DNA of 64,000 bases, from NCBI RefSeq assembly GCF_011764545.1, contig NZ_AP022870.1, positions 7,942,001-8,006,000 on the forward strand, in the 5' to 3' direction. Source of the stretch: Phytohabitans flavus. GTDB lineage: Bacteria > Actinomycetota > Actinomycetes > Mycobacteriales > Micromonosporaceae. The stretch's first letter is position 1. Each line of letters opens with the position of its first letter. This document shows, piece by piece, positions 14,716-23,624 of this stretch. Made by a program: the position numbers and the translations under genes. The notes under the pieces were generated by a model. That model saw nothing but the letters and a program-made list of their open reading frames with translations, was not told the DNA's origin and did not search any database.

Positions 14716-16040
14716 CCACCACGCCTGGGTACGCGACCGAGCGCGAGACCACCGAGGGCAAGGTCTTCAACGTCACCGGCGGCGACTGGGACACCGTCGT
14801 CGGCGGTACCGACCCGATCCAGGACGAGCGGATCGTGGTCAACATGGGTCCGCAGCACCCGTCGACGCACGGTGTGCTCCGGCTGATCCTGGAGCTTGAG
14901 GGCGAGACCGTCCGCGAGGCCCGGGTGGTCGTCGGGTACCTGCACACCGGCATCGAGAAGAACCTCGAATTCCGCAACTGGGTGCAGGGTTCGACGTTCG
15001 TGACCCGGATGGACTACCTGTCGCCGATCTTCAACGAGACGGCGTACGCGCTGGCGGTGGAGAAGCTCCTCGGTATCGAGGACCAGATCACCGAGCGGGC
15101 CAACACGATCCGGGTGCTCATGATGGAGCTCAACCGGATCTCCTCGCACCTGGTCTGGCTCGCCACCACGGGCATGGAGCTCGGCGCGATCTCGATGATG
15201 CTCTACGGCTTCCGCGAGCGGGAGTACATCCTCGAGATCTTCGAGATGGTCAGCGGCCTGCGGATGAACATGGCGTACGTCCGGCCGGGCGGCGTCGCGC
15301 AGGATGTGCCGGACGAGGCGATCGTCAAGATCCGCGAGTTCCTGACGATGATGCCGAAGAAGCTCAAGGAGTACGAGGCGCTCCTGTCCGGCCAGCCGAT
15401 CTGGCACCAGCGCACCAAGGACGTCGCCGTGCTCGACGTCACCGGCTGCCTGGCGCTTGGCGTGACCGGCCCGGTGCTCCGCTCCGCGGGCCTGCCGTGG
15501 GACCTGCGCAAGACAATGCCCTACTGCGGCTACGAGACGTACGAGTTCGACGTGCCGACCACGCCAACGGGTGACGTGTGGGGCCGCTACCTGGTCCGCA
15601 TGGCCGAGATGCGCGAGTCGCTGAAGATCGTCGAGCAGGCGCTCGACCGGCTCAGGCCCGGCCCGATCATGGTGGCCGACAAGAAGATCGCCTGGCCGGC
15701 GCAGCTCGCCATCGGCGTCGACGGCATGGGCAACTCGCTGGAGCACGTCGCCAAGATCATGGGTCAGTCCATGGAGTCGCTGATCCACCACTTCAAGCTG
15801 GTGACCGAGGGCTTCCGGGTCCCGCCCGGCCAGGTGTACGTGGGCATCGAGTCGCCCCGCGGCGAGCTCGGCGTGCACGCGGTCTCCGACGGTGGTACCC
15901 GCCCCTACCGCGTGCACTACCGCGAGCCCAGCTTCATCAACCTCCAAGCGATCCCGGCCATGGCCGAGGGCGGCCTGATCGCCGACGTGATCGCCGGAGG
16001 CGCTTCTCTCGACCCTGTGATGGGTGGGTGTGACCGCTAG
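14712..16040 (+). CDS. nuoD: NADH-quinone oxidoreductase subunit D
   Basis: A 442-residue 49-kDa-type subunit related to the large subunit of [NiFe] hydrogenases. VNMGPQHPSTHGVLRLILEL is the near-invariant opening that forms part of the quinone pocket. The hydrogenase metal-binding cysteines are absent, as expected. The ATG overlaps the nuoC stop (ATGA), and the stop shares one base with the GTG of nuoE. The length is normal for the family. Confidence 0.95.
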   Translation: MTTTPGYATERETTEGKVFNVTGGDWDTVVGGTDPIQDERIVVNMGPQHPSTHGVLRLILELEGETVREARVVVGYLHTGIEKNLEFRNWVQGSTFVTRMDYLSPIFNETAYALAVEKLLGIEDQITERANTIRVLMMELNRISSHLVWLATTGMELGAISMMLYGFREREYILEIFEMVSGLRMNMAYVRPGGVAQDVPDEAIVKIREFLTMMPKKLKEYEALLSGQPIWHQRTKDVAVLDVTGCLALGVTGPVLRSAGLPWDLRKTMPYCGYETYEFDVPTTPTGDVWGRYLVRMAEMRESLKIVEQALDRLRPGPIMVADKKIAWPAQLAIGVDGMGNSLEHVAKIMGQSMESLIHHFKLVTEGFRVPPGQVYVGIESPRGELGVHAVSDGGTRPYRVHYREPSFINLQAIPAMAEGGLIADVIAGGASLDPVMGGCDR

Positions 16041-16840
16041 TGGGATTCAGTGACGCCACGCGCGAAAAGGCGCTGGAGATCATCGCGCGTTACCCGGCCG
16101 ACCGGTCGCGGTCCGCGCTGCTGCCGCTGCTGCACCTCGTGCAGTCGGAGGAGGGCAACGTGTCCCCGGCCGGCGTGGAGTTCTGCGCCGAGATGCTGGG
16201 CATCACGAAGGCCCAGGTCGGCGCGGTGGCCACGTTCTACACGATGTACAAGCGCCGCCCGACCGGTGACTGGCTGGTCAGCGTCTGCACCAACACGATG
16301 TGCAACGTGCTCGGCGGTCAGGAGATCTACGACCGGCTGAGCGAGTACCTCGGCGTCGGGCACGACGAGACCACCGCCGACGGCAGCATCACCTTCGAGC
16401 ACGCCGAGTGCCTGGCCGCGTGCGACTACGGCCCGGTGATGACGGTCAACTACGAGTTCTTCGACAAGGTCGACCCGGACACGGCCGTGCACGTCGTCGA
16501 CCAGCTCCGCGCCGGGCAGCGGCCGCAGCCCACGCGCGGCGCCCGGCTCTGCACGCTCAAGGAGCTGTCGGTCCAGCTCGCCGGGTTTGCCGAGCCGCGC
16601 GAGGAGGCGATGGCAGACGGCCCCGCCGGCGCCCCCACGCTTCGCGGGGTCCGGCTCGCCCAGGAGCACGGCATCAGCGTCCCCGGCTTCGACCCGGAGA
16701 CGCCCATCAAGTCCTCCCGGGGCGACGGCGCACCGGCGGCCCAGGCGGCCGGCGTTGCGGCGAACAAGCCGGCGAGCGACCTGAAGCCCGCCGGCGACAC
16801 GGCGAAGCCGCAGGACCGGGCGCTCAAGGAGGCAAAATGA
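16040..16840 (+). CDS. nuoE: NADH-quinone oxidoreductase subunit E, with a C-terminal extension
   Basis: A 266-residue thioredoxin-like [2Fe-2S] (N1a) subunit of the NADH-dehydrogenase module. The four cluster ligands are visible as Cx4C (VCTNTMC) and Cx3C (ECLAAC). The enzyme core ends near residue 165. A further 100 residues rich in Ala, Pro and Lys follow, longer than the E. coli protein and of unknown use. It starts with GTG directly at the nuoD stop and overlaps nuoF by four bases (ATGA). Confidence 0.93.
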   Translation: MGFSDATREKALEIIARYPADRSRSALLPLLHLVQSEEGNVSPAGVEFCAEMLGITKAQVGAVATFYTMYKRRPTGDWLVSVCTNTMCNVLGGQEIYDRLSEYLGVGHDETTADGSITFEHAECLAACDYGPVMTVNYEFFDKVDPDTAVHVVDQLRAGQRPQPTRGARLCTLKELSVQLAGFAEPREEAMADGPAGAPTLRGVRLAQEHGISVPGFDPETPIKSSRGDGAPAAQAAGVAANKPASDLKPAGDTAKPQDRALKEAK

Positions 16841-18153
16841 CCACCCCTCGGCGGGAGACGCTGGAGAAGCTGACCCCGGTCCTCACCAAGCGCTGGCTCT
16901 CGCCTGAGGCCTGGCGGATCGACGTCTACGAGCAGCTCGACGGGTACGCGGCGCTGCGTAAGGCGATCGCCGCCCACCCCGACGACCTGATCCAGCTCAT
17001 CAAGGACTCCGGCCTCCGCGGTCGCGGCGGCGCCGGCTTCCCGACCGGGCTGAAGTGGGGCTTCATCCCGCAGAACGACGGGAAGCCGCACTACCTCGTG
17101 GTCAACGCCGACGAGGGCGAGCCGGGGACCTGCAAGGACCTCCCGCTGATGACGCACGACCCGCACTCGCTGATCGAGGGCGTGATCATCGCGTCGTACG
17201 CGATCCGGGCCAACCGCGCGTTCATCTACATCCGCGGTGAGGCGGTGCACGCGGCCCGCCGGCTGCGCAACGCGGTTCAGGAGGCGTACGCCAAGGGGTA
17301 CCTCGGTACCAACATCCTTGGCTCCGGCCACGACCTGGACGTCGTCGTCCACAGTGGTGCGGGCGCGTACATCTGCGGCGAGGAAACCGCGCTGCTGGAC
17401 TCGCTGGAGGGCTTCCGCGGCCAGCCTCGGCTGCGCCCGCCGTTCCCGGCGACGCACGGCCTCTACGCCAGCCCCACGGTGGTCAACAACGTCGGCACGA
17501 TCGCGAGCGTGCCGTACATCGTGCTCGGCGGCCCCGACTGGTGGAAGAGCATGGGCACGGAGAAGTCGTCCGGCCCGATGATCTACTCGCTCTCCGGCCG
17601 GATCGCCAACCCGGGCCAGTACGAGTGTGGGCTGGGCGTCACGCTGCGCGAGCTGATCGAGCTGGCCGGCGGCATGCTGCCCGGGCACAACCTGCGCTTC
17701 TGGACGCCGGGTGGCTCGTCCACGCCGCTGCTGACCGCGGACCACATCGACGTGCCGCTCGACTTCGAAGGCGTGGCGGCGGCCGGCTCGATCCTCGGCA
17801 CCACGGCCACGCAGATCTTCTCTGACCAGGACTGCCCGGTGTACGCGACGTACAAGTGGCTGGAGTTCTACCACCACGAGTCGTGCGGCAAGTGCACTCC
17901 GTGCCGCGAGGGCAACTACTGGATGGTGGGCATCTACCGCCGGATCCTCTCCGGCGCCGGCACCCACCAGGACCTGGACACCCTGCTGGACACCTGCGAC
18001 AACATCCTCGGCCGCTCGTTCTGCGGCCTCGGTGACGGCGCGACCAGCCCGGTGACCTCCTCGGTGCAGTACTTCAAGCAGGACTACCTGGACTACATCG
18101 AGGGCCGGAAAGCGCCGAGGCTCTCGGCGAAGCAGCTGGTGGGAGCGCACTAG
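16837..18153 (+). CDS. nuoF: NADH-quinone oxidoreductase subunit F
   Basis: A 438-residue subunit that oxidises NADH. GRGGAGFPTGLKWGF is the NADH-binding glycine-rich loop, and the FMN-site segment GAGAYICGEETALLDSLEG is intact. The N3 [4Fe-4S] ligands are in SCGKCTPCREG plus the later SFCGLGDG. It accepts hydride from NADH on FMN and passes electrons to NuoE and NuoG. ATG 16837 overlaps the nuoE stop. The length and motifs are standard. Confidence 0.96.
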   Translation: MTTPRRETLEKLTPVLTKRWLSPEAWRIDVYEQLDGYAALRKAIAAHPDDLIQLIKDSGLRGRGGAGFPTGLKWGFIPQNDGKPHYLVVNADEGEPGTCKDLPLMTHDPHSLIEGVIIASYAIRANRAFIYIRGEAVHAARRLRNAVQEAYAKGYLGTNILGSGHDLDVVVHSGAGAYICGEETALLDSLEGFRGQPRLRPPFPATHGLYASPTVVNNVGTIASVPYIVLGGPDWWKSMGTEKSSGPMIYSLSGRIANPGQYECGLGVTLRELIELAGGMLPGHNLRFWTPGGSSTPLLTADHIDVPLDFEGVAAAGSILGTTATQIFSDQDCPVYATYKWLEFYHHESCGKCTPCREGNYWMVGIYRRILSGAGTHQDLDTLLDTCDNILGRSFCGLGDGATSPVTSSVQYFKQDYLDYIEGRKAPRLSAKQLVGAH

Positions 18154-18155
18154 AT

Positions 18156-20606
18156 ATGACCGACGTGGCCAAGAAGGCGGACACGGTAACGCTCACCATC
18201 GACGGCGTCGAGGTGACCGCGCCCAAGGGTGCGCTGCTCATCCGGGTCGCCGAGCAGATGGGTATCGAGATCCCGCGGTTCTGCGACCACCCGCTGCTCG
18301 CGCCCGCGGGCGCCTGCCGGCAGTGCCTGGTCGAGGTCGAGGGGCAGCGTAAGCCGGTCGCCTCCTGTACCCAGACCGTCGCCGACGGGATGGTGGTCAA
18401 GACGCAGCTCAGCTCCCCGGTCGCCAAGAAGGCACAGGCCGGGATCATGGAGCTGCTCCTGATCAACCACCCGCTCGACTGCCCGATGTGCGACAAGGGC
18501 GGCGAGTGCCCGCTGCAAAACCAGGCGATGTCGACCGGCCGCTCGGAGTCCCGCTTCCACGAGCACAAGCGCGAGTACCAGAAGCCGATCAACATCTCCA
18601 GCCAGGTGCTCCTCGACCGCGAGCGGTGCGTGCTGTGCCAGCGCTGCACCCGCTTCTCGGAGGAGATCGCCGGCGACAAGTTCATCGACCTGATGGACCG
18701 CTCGTCCGGTGAGCAGATCAACGTCTACCGGGACGACTTCTTCGGTGGCGAGGGCACGGGCGACGGCGCGGTCGGCGACGGCGAGGGCGACACCCCGTTC
18801 AACTCCTACTTCTCCGGCAACACCGTGCAGATCTGCCCGGTGGGCGCGCTCACCGGCGCCCAGTACCGCTTCCGGGCCCGCCCGTTCGACCTGGTCTCCA
18901 CGCCGAGCGTCTGCGAGCACTGCTCGGCCGGCTGCGCCCAGCGCACCGACCACCGCCGCGGCAAGGTCATGCGGCGGCTGGCCGGCGACGACCCGCAGGT
19001 GAACGAGGAGTGGAACTGCGACAAGGGGCGCTGGGGCTTCCAGTACGCCACCGCGTTCGACCGCATCACCAACCCGATGGTCCGCGACGCGAAGACCGGC
19101 GAGCTGCGTGAGGCGCCGTGGTCGGAGGCGCTCGCGGTCGCGGCGGAAGGGCTGCGCAAGGCCCGGGACGGCGCGCACGGCATCGGCGTGCTGACCGGTG
19201 GCCGGCTGACGGTCGAGGACGCGTACGCGTACGCGAAGTTCGCCCGGGTTGCCCTCCGTAGCAACGACATCGACTTCCGGGCCCGCCCGATCTCCACCGA
19301 GGAGACGGCCTTCCTGGCCTCCACGGTGGTCGGCGGCACCGACGTGACCTACGCCGACGTGGACAAGGCGCCGGTGGTCGTCATCGTCGGGCTGGAGCCG
19401 GAGGAGGAGTGCCCGATCCTCTTCCTGCGGCTGCGCAAGGCGTACCAGAAGAGCCGCACCCGCGTGCTGGCGCTCGCCCCGTTCGCGACCCGCGGCTTCG
19501 AGAAGCTCGGCGCCTCGGTCGCGCTCGTCGCGCCGGGCGAGGAGGCTCAGGCGCTGGCCGAGGACGAGTCGATCGAGAAGGCGCTGCGGGTCGAGGGCGC
19601 GATCCTCATCATCGGCGAGCGGCTCGCGACCGTCCCAGGTGGACTGTCCGCGGCCGCCGCGCTCGCCGACCGTACCGGCGCCAAGCTGGCCTGGGTGCCG
19701 CGGCGCGCGGGCGACCGGGGCGCGGTCGACGCGGGCTGCCTGCCCAACCTGCTGCCCGGTGGGCGGTCGGTGACCGACGCGGCGGCCCGCGCGGAGCTGG
19801 CCGGCGCCTGGGAGCTGGAGGCCGGGGTCATCCCCAGCCAGGTCGGCAAGGACACCAACGCGATCCTGGCGGCCGCCGCCGGGAGCCGGATGGGCGCGCT
19901 TGTCGTGGCCGGCGTCGACCCGGCCGACATGGCCGACCCGAGGCTGGCGGAGCAGGCCCTCGACACGGTGCCGTTCCTGGTCAGCCTGGAGGTGCGGCGC
20001 AGCGCGGTCAGCCGCCGTGCCGACGTGGTCTTCCCGGTCGCGCCGGTGGTCGAAAAGGCCGGCAGCTTCGTCGACTGGGAGGGGCGCCTGCGCACGTTCG
20101 AGGCGGTGCTCTCCACCCCCGCGATGAACGACGCGCGCGTGCTCGACGCGCTCGCCGCCCAGCTCGGCGTGACGCTCAACACCGGCCAGGTCAACCTGAT
20201 CCGCCGCGAGCTCGGCTCGCTGCCGGCGACCCGGTCGGCGCGGGTGGACGCCCCGGTGACCGCGCCGCAGCCGCAGCCCACGCTCGGCGCGGGCGAGGCG
20301 GTGCTGGCGACCTGGCACCACCTGATCGACCTGGGCAGCCTGACCGACGGCGACGAGTACCTCGGCGGTACCTCCCGCCCGCCGGTCGTGCGGCTGGCCA
20401 AGGGCGCGGCTGAGGCGCTCGGCGTCGTCGACGGTGACCCGGTCACGGTGGGCACCGACCGTGGCGCGATCACGCTGGCGGCGGCGATCACCGACATGCC
20501 GGACGGCGTCGTCTGGCTGCCGACGAACTCACCCGGTTCGACCGTCCGGCGGGCGCTCGGCGTCACGTCCGGTGCGGTGGTACGGCTTTCGAAGGGGACA
20601 CACTAA
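18156..20606 (+). CDS. nuoG: NADH-quinone oxidoreductase subunit G
   Basis: An 816-residue iron-sulfur subunit. The N-terminal ferredoxin domain carries the [2Fe-2S] ligands (FCDHPLLAPAGACRQC) and the N5 cluster region CPMCDKGGECPLQ, followed by CVLCQRCTRFSEE and CPVGALT for the next cluster. A further Cys group (CEHCSAGCAQRTDHRR) is that of N7. The remainder is a molybdopterin-oxidoreductase-like domain without cofactor. It forms the wire from FMN toward NuoI in the peripheral arm. The stop TAA shares its last base with the nuoH ATG. Confidence 0.95.
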   Translation: MTDVAKKADTVTLTIDGVEVTAPKGALLIRVAEQMGIEIPRFCDHPLLAPAGACRQCLVEVEGQRKPVASCTQTVADGMVVKTQLSSPVAKKAQAGIMELLLINHPLDCPMCDKGGECPLQNQAMSTGRSESRFHEHKREYQKPINISSQVLLDRERCVLCQRCTRFSEEIAGDKFIDLMDRSSGEQINVYRDDFFGGEGTGDGAVGDGEGDTPFNSYFSGNTVQICPVGALTGAQYRFRARPFDLVSTPSVCEHCSAGCAQRTDHRRGKVMRRLAGDDPQVNEEWNCDKGRWGFQYATAFDRITNPMVRDAKTGELREAPWSEALAVAAEGLRKARDGAHGIGVLTGGRLTVEDAYAYAKFARVALRSNDIDFRARPISTEETAFLASTVVGGTDVTYADVDKAPVVVIVGLEPEEECPILFLRLRKAYQKSRTRVLALAPFATRGFEKLGASVALVAPGEEAQALAEDESIEKALRVEGAILIIGERLATVPGGLSAAAALADRTGAKLAWVPRRAGDRGAVDAGCLPNLLPGGRSVTDAAARAELAGAWELEAGVIPSQVGKDTNAILAAAAGSRMGALVVAGVDPADMADPRLAEQALDTVPFLVSLEVRRSAVSRRADVVFPVAPVVEKAGSFVDWEGRLRTFEAVLSTPAMNDARVLDALAAQLGVTLNTGQVNLIRRELGSLPATRSARVDAPVTAPQPQPTLGAGEAVLATWHHLIDLGSLTDGDEYLGGTSRPPVVRLAKGAAEALGVVDGDPVTVGTDRGAITLAAAITDMPDGVVWLPTNSPGSTVRRALGVTSGAVVRLSKGTH

Positions 20607-21967
20607 TGTTTGTCGCCCAGGATCCGACACTCCAGGATTTCGGCCACGACCCGTGGTGGCTGATCCTCATCAAGGTTGTCGCCGTCTTCGCCTTCGGCAT
20701 GCTCTGCACGGTGCTCGGCGTGTGGTTCGAGCGGCGAGTGGTGGCGCGCATGGCGGTGCGGCCGGGCCTCAACCAGGCCGGGCCCCTCGGTCTGCTCCAG
20801 ACGCTCGCCGACGGCCTCAAGGGCGCGTTCAAGGAAGACATCATGCCGCGTACCGCGGACAAGGTGGTCTTCTTCTTCGCGCCCACGGTCGCGGTGATCT
20901 GCGCGATGACCTCCCTCTCGGTCATCCCGTTCGGGCCGATGGTGAGCATCTTCGGCCACCACACGCCGTTGCAGGTGACCGACGTACCGGTGGCGGTCCT
21001 GCTGATCCTCGCCTGCTCCGGCATGGCGGTGTACGGCATCGTGCTCGGCGGCTGGGCCTCCGGCTCGACGTACCCGCTGCTCGGCGGTCTGCGGTCGAGC
21101 GCCCAGATGATCTCGTACGAGGTCTCGATGGGCCTATCGGTGGTCGCGGTCTTCATGCTCGCCGGCACGATGTCGACGAGCCAGATCGTGGCGTCGCAGG
21201 CCAGCGGCCGGGATTTCCACATCCTCGGGGCCACCATCAGCGCCCCGGGCTGGTACGCGATCCTGCTCGCGCCGAGCTTCATCATCTTCTTCATCGCGAT
21301 CGTCGGTGAGACGAACCGAGCGCCGTTCGACCTCCCCGAGGCCGAGTCGGAGCTTGTCGCCGGCTACATGACGGAGTACTCGTCGCTGAAGTTCCTGCTC
21401 TTCATGCTCTCCGAGTACGTCGCGATGGTGGCGATGTCGGCGGCGACGGCGACGCTCTTCCTCGGCGGCTGGCGAGCGCCGGCGCCGATCACCACGTTCT
21501 GGGCCGGGGCCAACTCCGGCTGGTGGCCCTTGCTGTGGTTCTTCATCAAGGTCGTGCTGCTGGTCTTCGTCTTCGTGTGGCTGCGGGCGACGCTGCCCCG
21601 GCTCCGGTACGACCAGTTCATGCGGCTCGGCTGGCGGGTGCTGCTGCCGATCAACCTGGTCTGGATCCTGTCGCTGGCCGCCCTCAAGGTGTCCCAGGAC
21701 CCGGAGACGGGCGACGGCAAGTACGTGATCCTCGGCGGGTTCCTGGTCGGCATCGTTCTGCTCGCGCTGCTCTGGCCGAGCGGCAAGCGGGCGCCGGACA
21801 AGTCACTCGAGGATCAGATCAAGTCCCGTCCAGCGGGGAGCTTCCCGATCCCGCCGATGGACCTCCAGGTACCGCCGAGCCCTCGCGCCCGCCGCGCGGT
21901 GGCCGAGCGCGAGCCAGCGAACGTCGGCGCGGGCTCCGGCGGAGACCTTGTGGATAAGGAGAGTTAG
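20606..21967 (+). CDS. nuoH: NADH-quinone oxidoreductase subunit H
   Basis: A 453-residue membrane subunit with about eight helices that joins the peripheral and membrane arms and helps form the quinone chamber. Typical segments are GPLGLLQTLADGLKGAFKED and the acidic loop ETNRAPFDLPEAESELVAGY. The C-terminal 60 or so residues after the last helix are soluble and Pro/Arg-rich, longer than in enteric bacteria. The start overlaps the nuoG stop by one base and nuoI begins immediately after its stop. Confidence 0.95.
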   Translation: MFVAQDPTLQDFGHDPWWLILIKVVAVFAFGMLCTVLGVWFERRVVARMAVRPGLNQAGPLGLLQTLADGLKGAFKEDIMPRTADKVVFFFAPTVAVICAMTSLSVIPFGPMVSIFGHHTPLQVTDVPVAVLLILACSGMAVYGIVLGGWASGSTYPLLGGLRSSAQMISYEVSMGLSVVAVFMLAGTMSTSQIVASQASGRDFHILGATISAPGWYAILLAPSFIIFFIAIVGETNRAPFDLPEAESELVAGYMTEYSSLKFLLFMLSEYVAMVAMSAATATLFLGGWRAPAPITTFWAGANSGWWPLLWFFIKVVLLVFVFVWLRATLPRLRYDQFMRLGWRVLLPINLVWILSLAALKVSQDPETGDGKYVILGGFLVGIVLLALLWPSGKRAPDKSLEDQIKSRPAGSFPIPPMDLQVPPSPRARRAVAEREPANVGAGSGGDLVDKES

Positions 21968-22555
21968 ATGAGCGCCATTGGAGCGTTCAAGGGGTTCGGG
22001 GTCACCTTCGCGCACATGTTCCGCAAGACGGTGACCACGGCGTACCCGTTCGAGACGCCGGTTTCCGCCCCGCGCTACCACGGGCGGCACATCCTCAACC
22101 GGCACCCGGACGGCCTGGAGAAGTGCATCGGCTGCGAGCTGTGCGCCTGGGCGTGTCCCGCCGACGCGATCTACGTCGAGGGCGGCGACAACACCGAGGA
22201 GCAGCGGTACTCGCCGGGCGAGCGGTACGCGAGCGTGTACCAGATCAACTACGCCCGCTGCATCTTCTGTGGACTGTGCATCGAGGCCTGCCCGACCCGT
22301 TCGCTGACCATGAGCAACGAGTACGAGCTGGCCCGGGACAGCCGCAAGGATCTGATCTTCACGAAGGAGCAGTTGCTCGCGCCGCTGCTGCCGGGCATGG
22401 ATCAGCCACCGCACCCGATGTACCTCGGCGACACCGAGAAGGACTACTACATCGGGGCCCTGACCAACCCGGGCACCTCGGCGGGTGCCGAGCGGGCGCC
22501 ATGGTCGGAGCAGCGCACTTCGGACGGCTCGGGCACCGCGGGGGGTGAAGCGTGA
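21968..22555 (+). CDS. nuoI: NADH-quinone oxidoreductase subunit I
   Basis: A 195-residue ferredoxin-like subunit. Two complete [4Fe-4S] motifs are present: CIGCELCAWACP and CIFCGLCIEACP (clusters N6a and N6b), which relay electrons from NuoG to NuoB. The C-terminal 40 residues are low in conserved features. The stop overlaps the nuoJ GTG by four bases. Confidence 0.95.
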   Translation: MSAIGAFKGFGVTFAHMFRKTVTTAYPFETPVSAPRYHGRHILNRHPDGLEKCIGCELCAWACPADAIYVEGGDNTEEQRYSPGERYASVYQINYARCIFCGLCIEACPTRSLTMSNEYELARDSRKDLIFTKEQLLAPLLPGMDQPPHPMYLGDTEKDYYIGALTNPGTSAGAERAPWSEQRTSDGSGTAGGEA

Positions 22556-23312
22556 CCAGCATCGCGGCGGCCGGCGCCATGTCCAGCGGCGAGGCCGTCA
22601 CCTTCTGGATCCTTGCGGTGTTCGCCCTGTTCGGCGCGCTGGGCATGGTCCTGTCCCGCAACGCGATCCACTCCGCGCTGTGGCTGGTGCTGACAATGCT
22701 CTGCCTCGGTGTGTTCTACGTGCTGCAGTCGGCGCCGTTCATCGGCTTGGCGCAGATCATCGTGTACACCGGCGCGATCATGATGCTCTTCCTCTTCGTG
22801 CTGATGCTTGTCGGCCGGGACGCGTCCGACTCGCTGATAGAGACGTTGCGCGGCCAGCGGCTCGCGGCGGTCGCGCTCGGCATCGGCTTCGCCGCGCTGG
22901 TGGGCACCGGCCTCTACCGGGCGCTGCGGGAGACTCCGGCGGCCGGCCTCGACCAGGCGAACGCGGGCGGAAACGTGCAGGGCATCGCGGCGCTGCTGTT
23001 CACCAAGTACGTCTTCGCGTTCGAGGTCACATCCGCGCTGCTGATCACGGCGGCGTTGGGCGCGATGGTCCTGGCGCATATCGAGCGGCGCCGCGGCGAA
23101 AAGCGCACCCAGCCGGAGATGATGCGGGCGCGCTTCGCCCCGGGCAACTACCCGGCCCGAAGCCCGGACCTGGCGTGTACGCCACGTCCGACTCGGTCGC
23201 CACCCCTGGCCGCCTGCCGGATGGCACGCTGACCGAGCGGAGCATCTCCCAGATCCTGCCCGCCCGCGAGCTGACTCCCGCCGAGTCGGCGCCGAAGGGT
23301 ACCGAGAAATGA
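22552..23312 (+). CDS. nuoJ: NADH-quinone oxidoreductase subunit J, frameshifted near its 3' end in this sequence
   Basis: The membrane core (five hydrophobic segments; FIGLAQIIVYTGAIMMLFLF is the conserved TM3 region) reads normally from GTG 22552. At 23151-23158 (CCCGGCCC) the raw frame diverges and stops at 23232. Adding one base restores YPGPKPGPGVYATSDSVA and runs to a TGA at 23310-23312, overlapping the nuoK ATG exactly as other nuo junctions overlap. The restored protein is 253 residues. The site is in the soluble tail after the last helix, so even the truncated form might insert. The lesion is best read as a missed base. Confidence 0.88.
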
Positions 23313-23617
23313 ATGCAACCAACCCCGAGTGGTACCTGATCCTCGCCGCGGTGCTTTTCACCATCGGCGCGGTCGGGGTGCTGATCCGGCGCAACGCGAT
23401 CGTGCTGTTCATGTGCATCGAGCTGATGCTCAACGCGGCCAACCTCGCGCTGGTGACCTTCAGCCGGATCAACGGCAACCTCGACGGCCAGATCATGGCG
23501 TTCTTCGTCATGGTGGTGGCCGCGGCCGAGGTCGTGGTCGGGCTCGCGATCATCATGTCGATCTTCCGGACCCGGCGGTCGGCAAGCGTCGACGAAGCCA
23601 ACCTGTTGAAGTACTGA
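23309..23617 (+). CDS. nuoK: NADH-quinone oxidoreductase subunit K
   Basis: A 102-residue protein with three membrane helices, the expected length. The conserved glutamate of helix 2 is seen in FMCIELMLNAANLALV, part of the antiporter-like proton path. The last residues (DEANLLKY) match the usual actinobacterial ending. The ATG overlaps the restored nuoJ stop. nuoL follows 7 nt after its stop. Confidence 0.95.
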   Translation: MNATNPEWYLILAAVLFTIGAVGVLIRRNAIVLFMCIELMLNAANLALVTFSRINGNLDGQIMAFFVMVVAAAEVVVGLAIIMSIFRTRRSASVDEANLLKY

Positions 23618-23624
23618 GGCGGAT

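Noticed and set aside
18150..20321. A 723-codon minus-strand frame across nuoG
   Set aside because: nuoG has all cluster ligands, so this is a shadow.
23151..23312. Programmed -1/+1 frameshifting in nuoJ
   Set aside because: The slip site is no canonical heptamer, and seven similar deletions elsewhere point to base-calling error.
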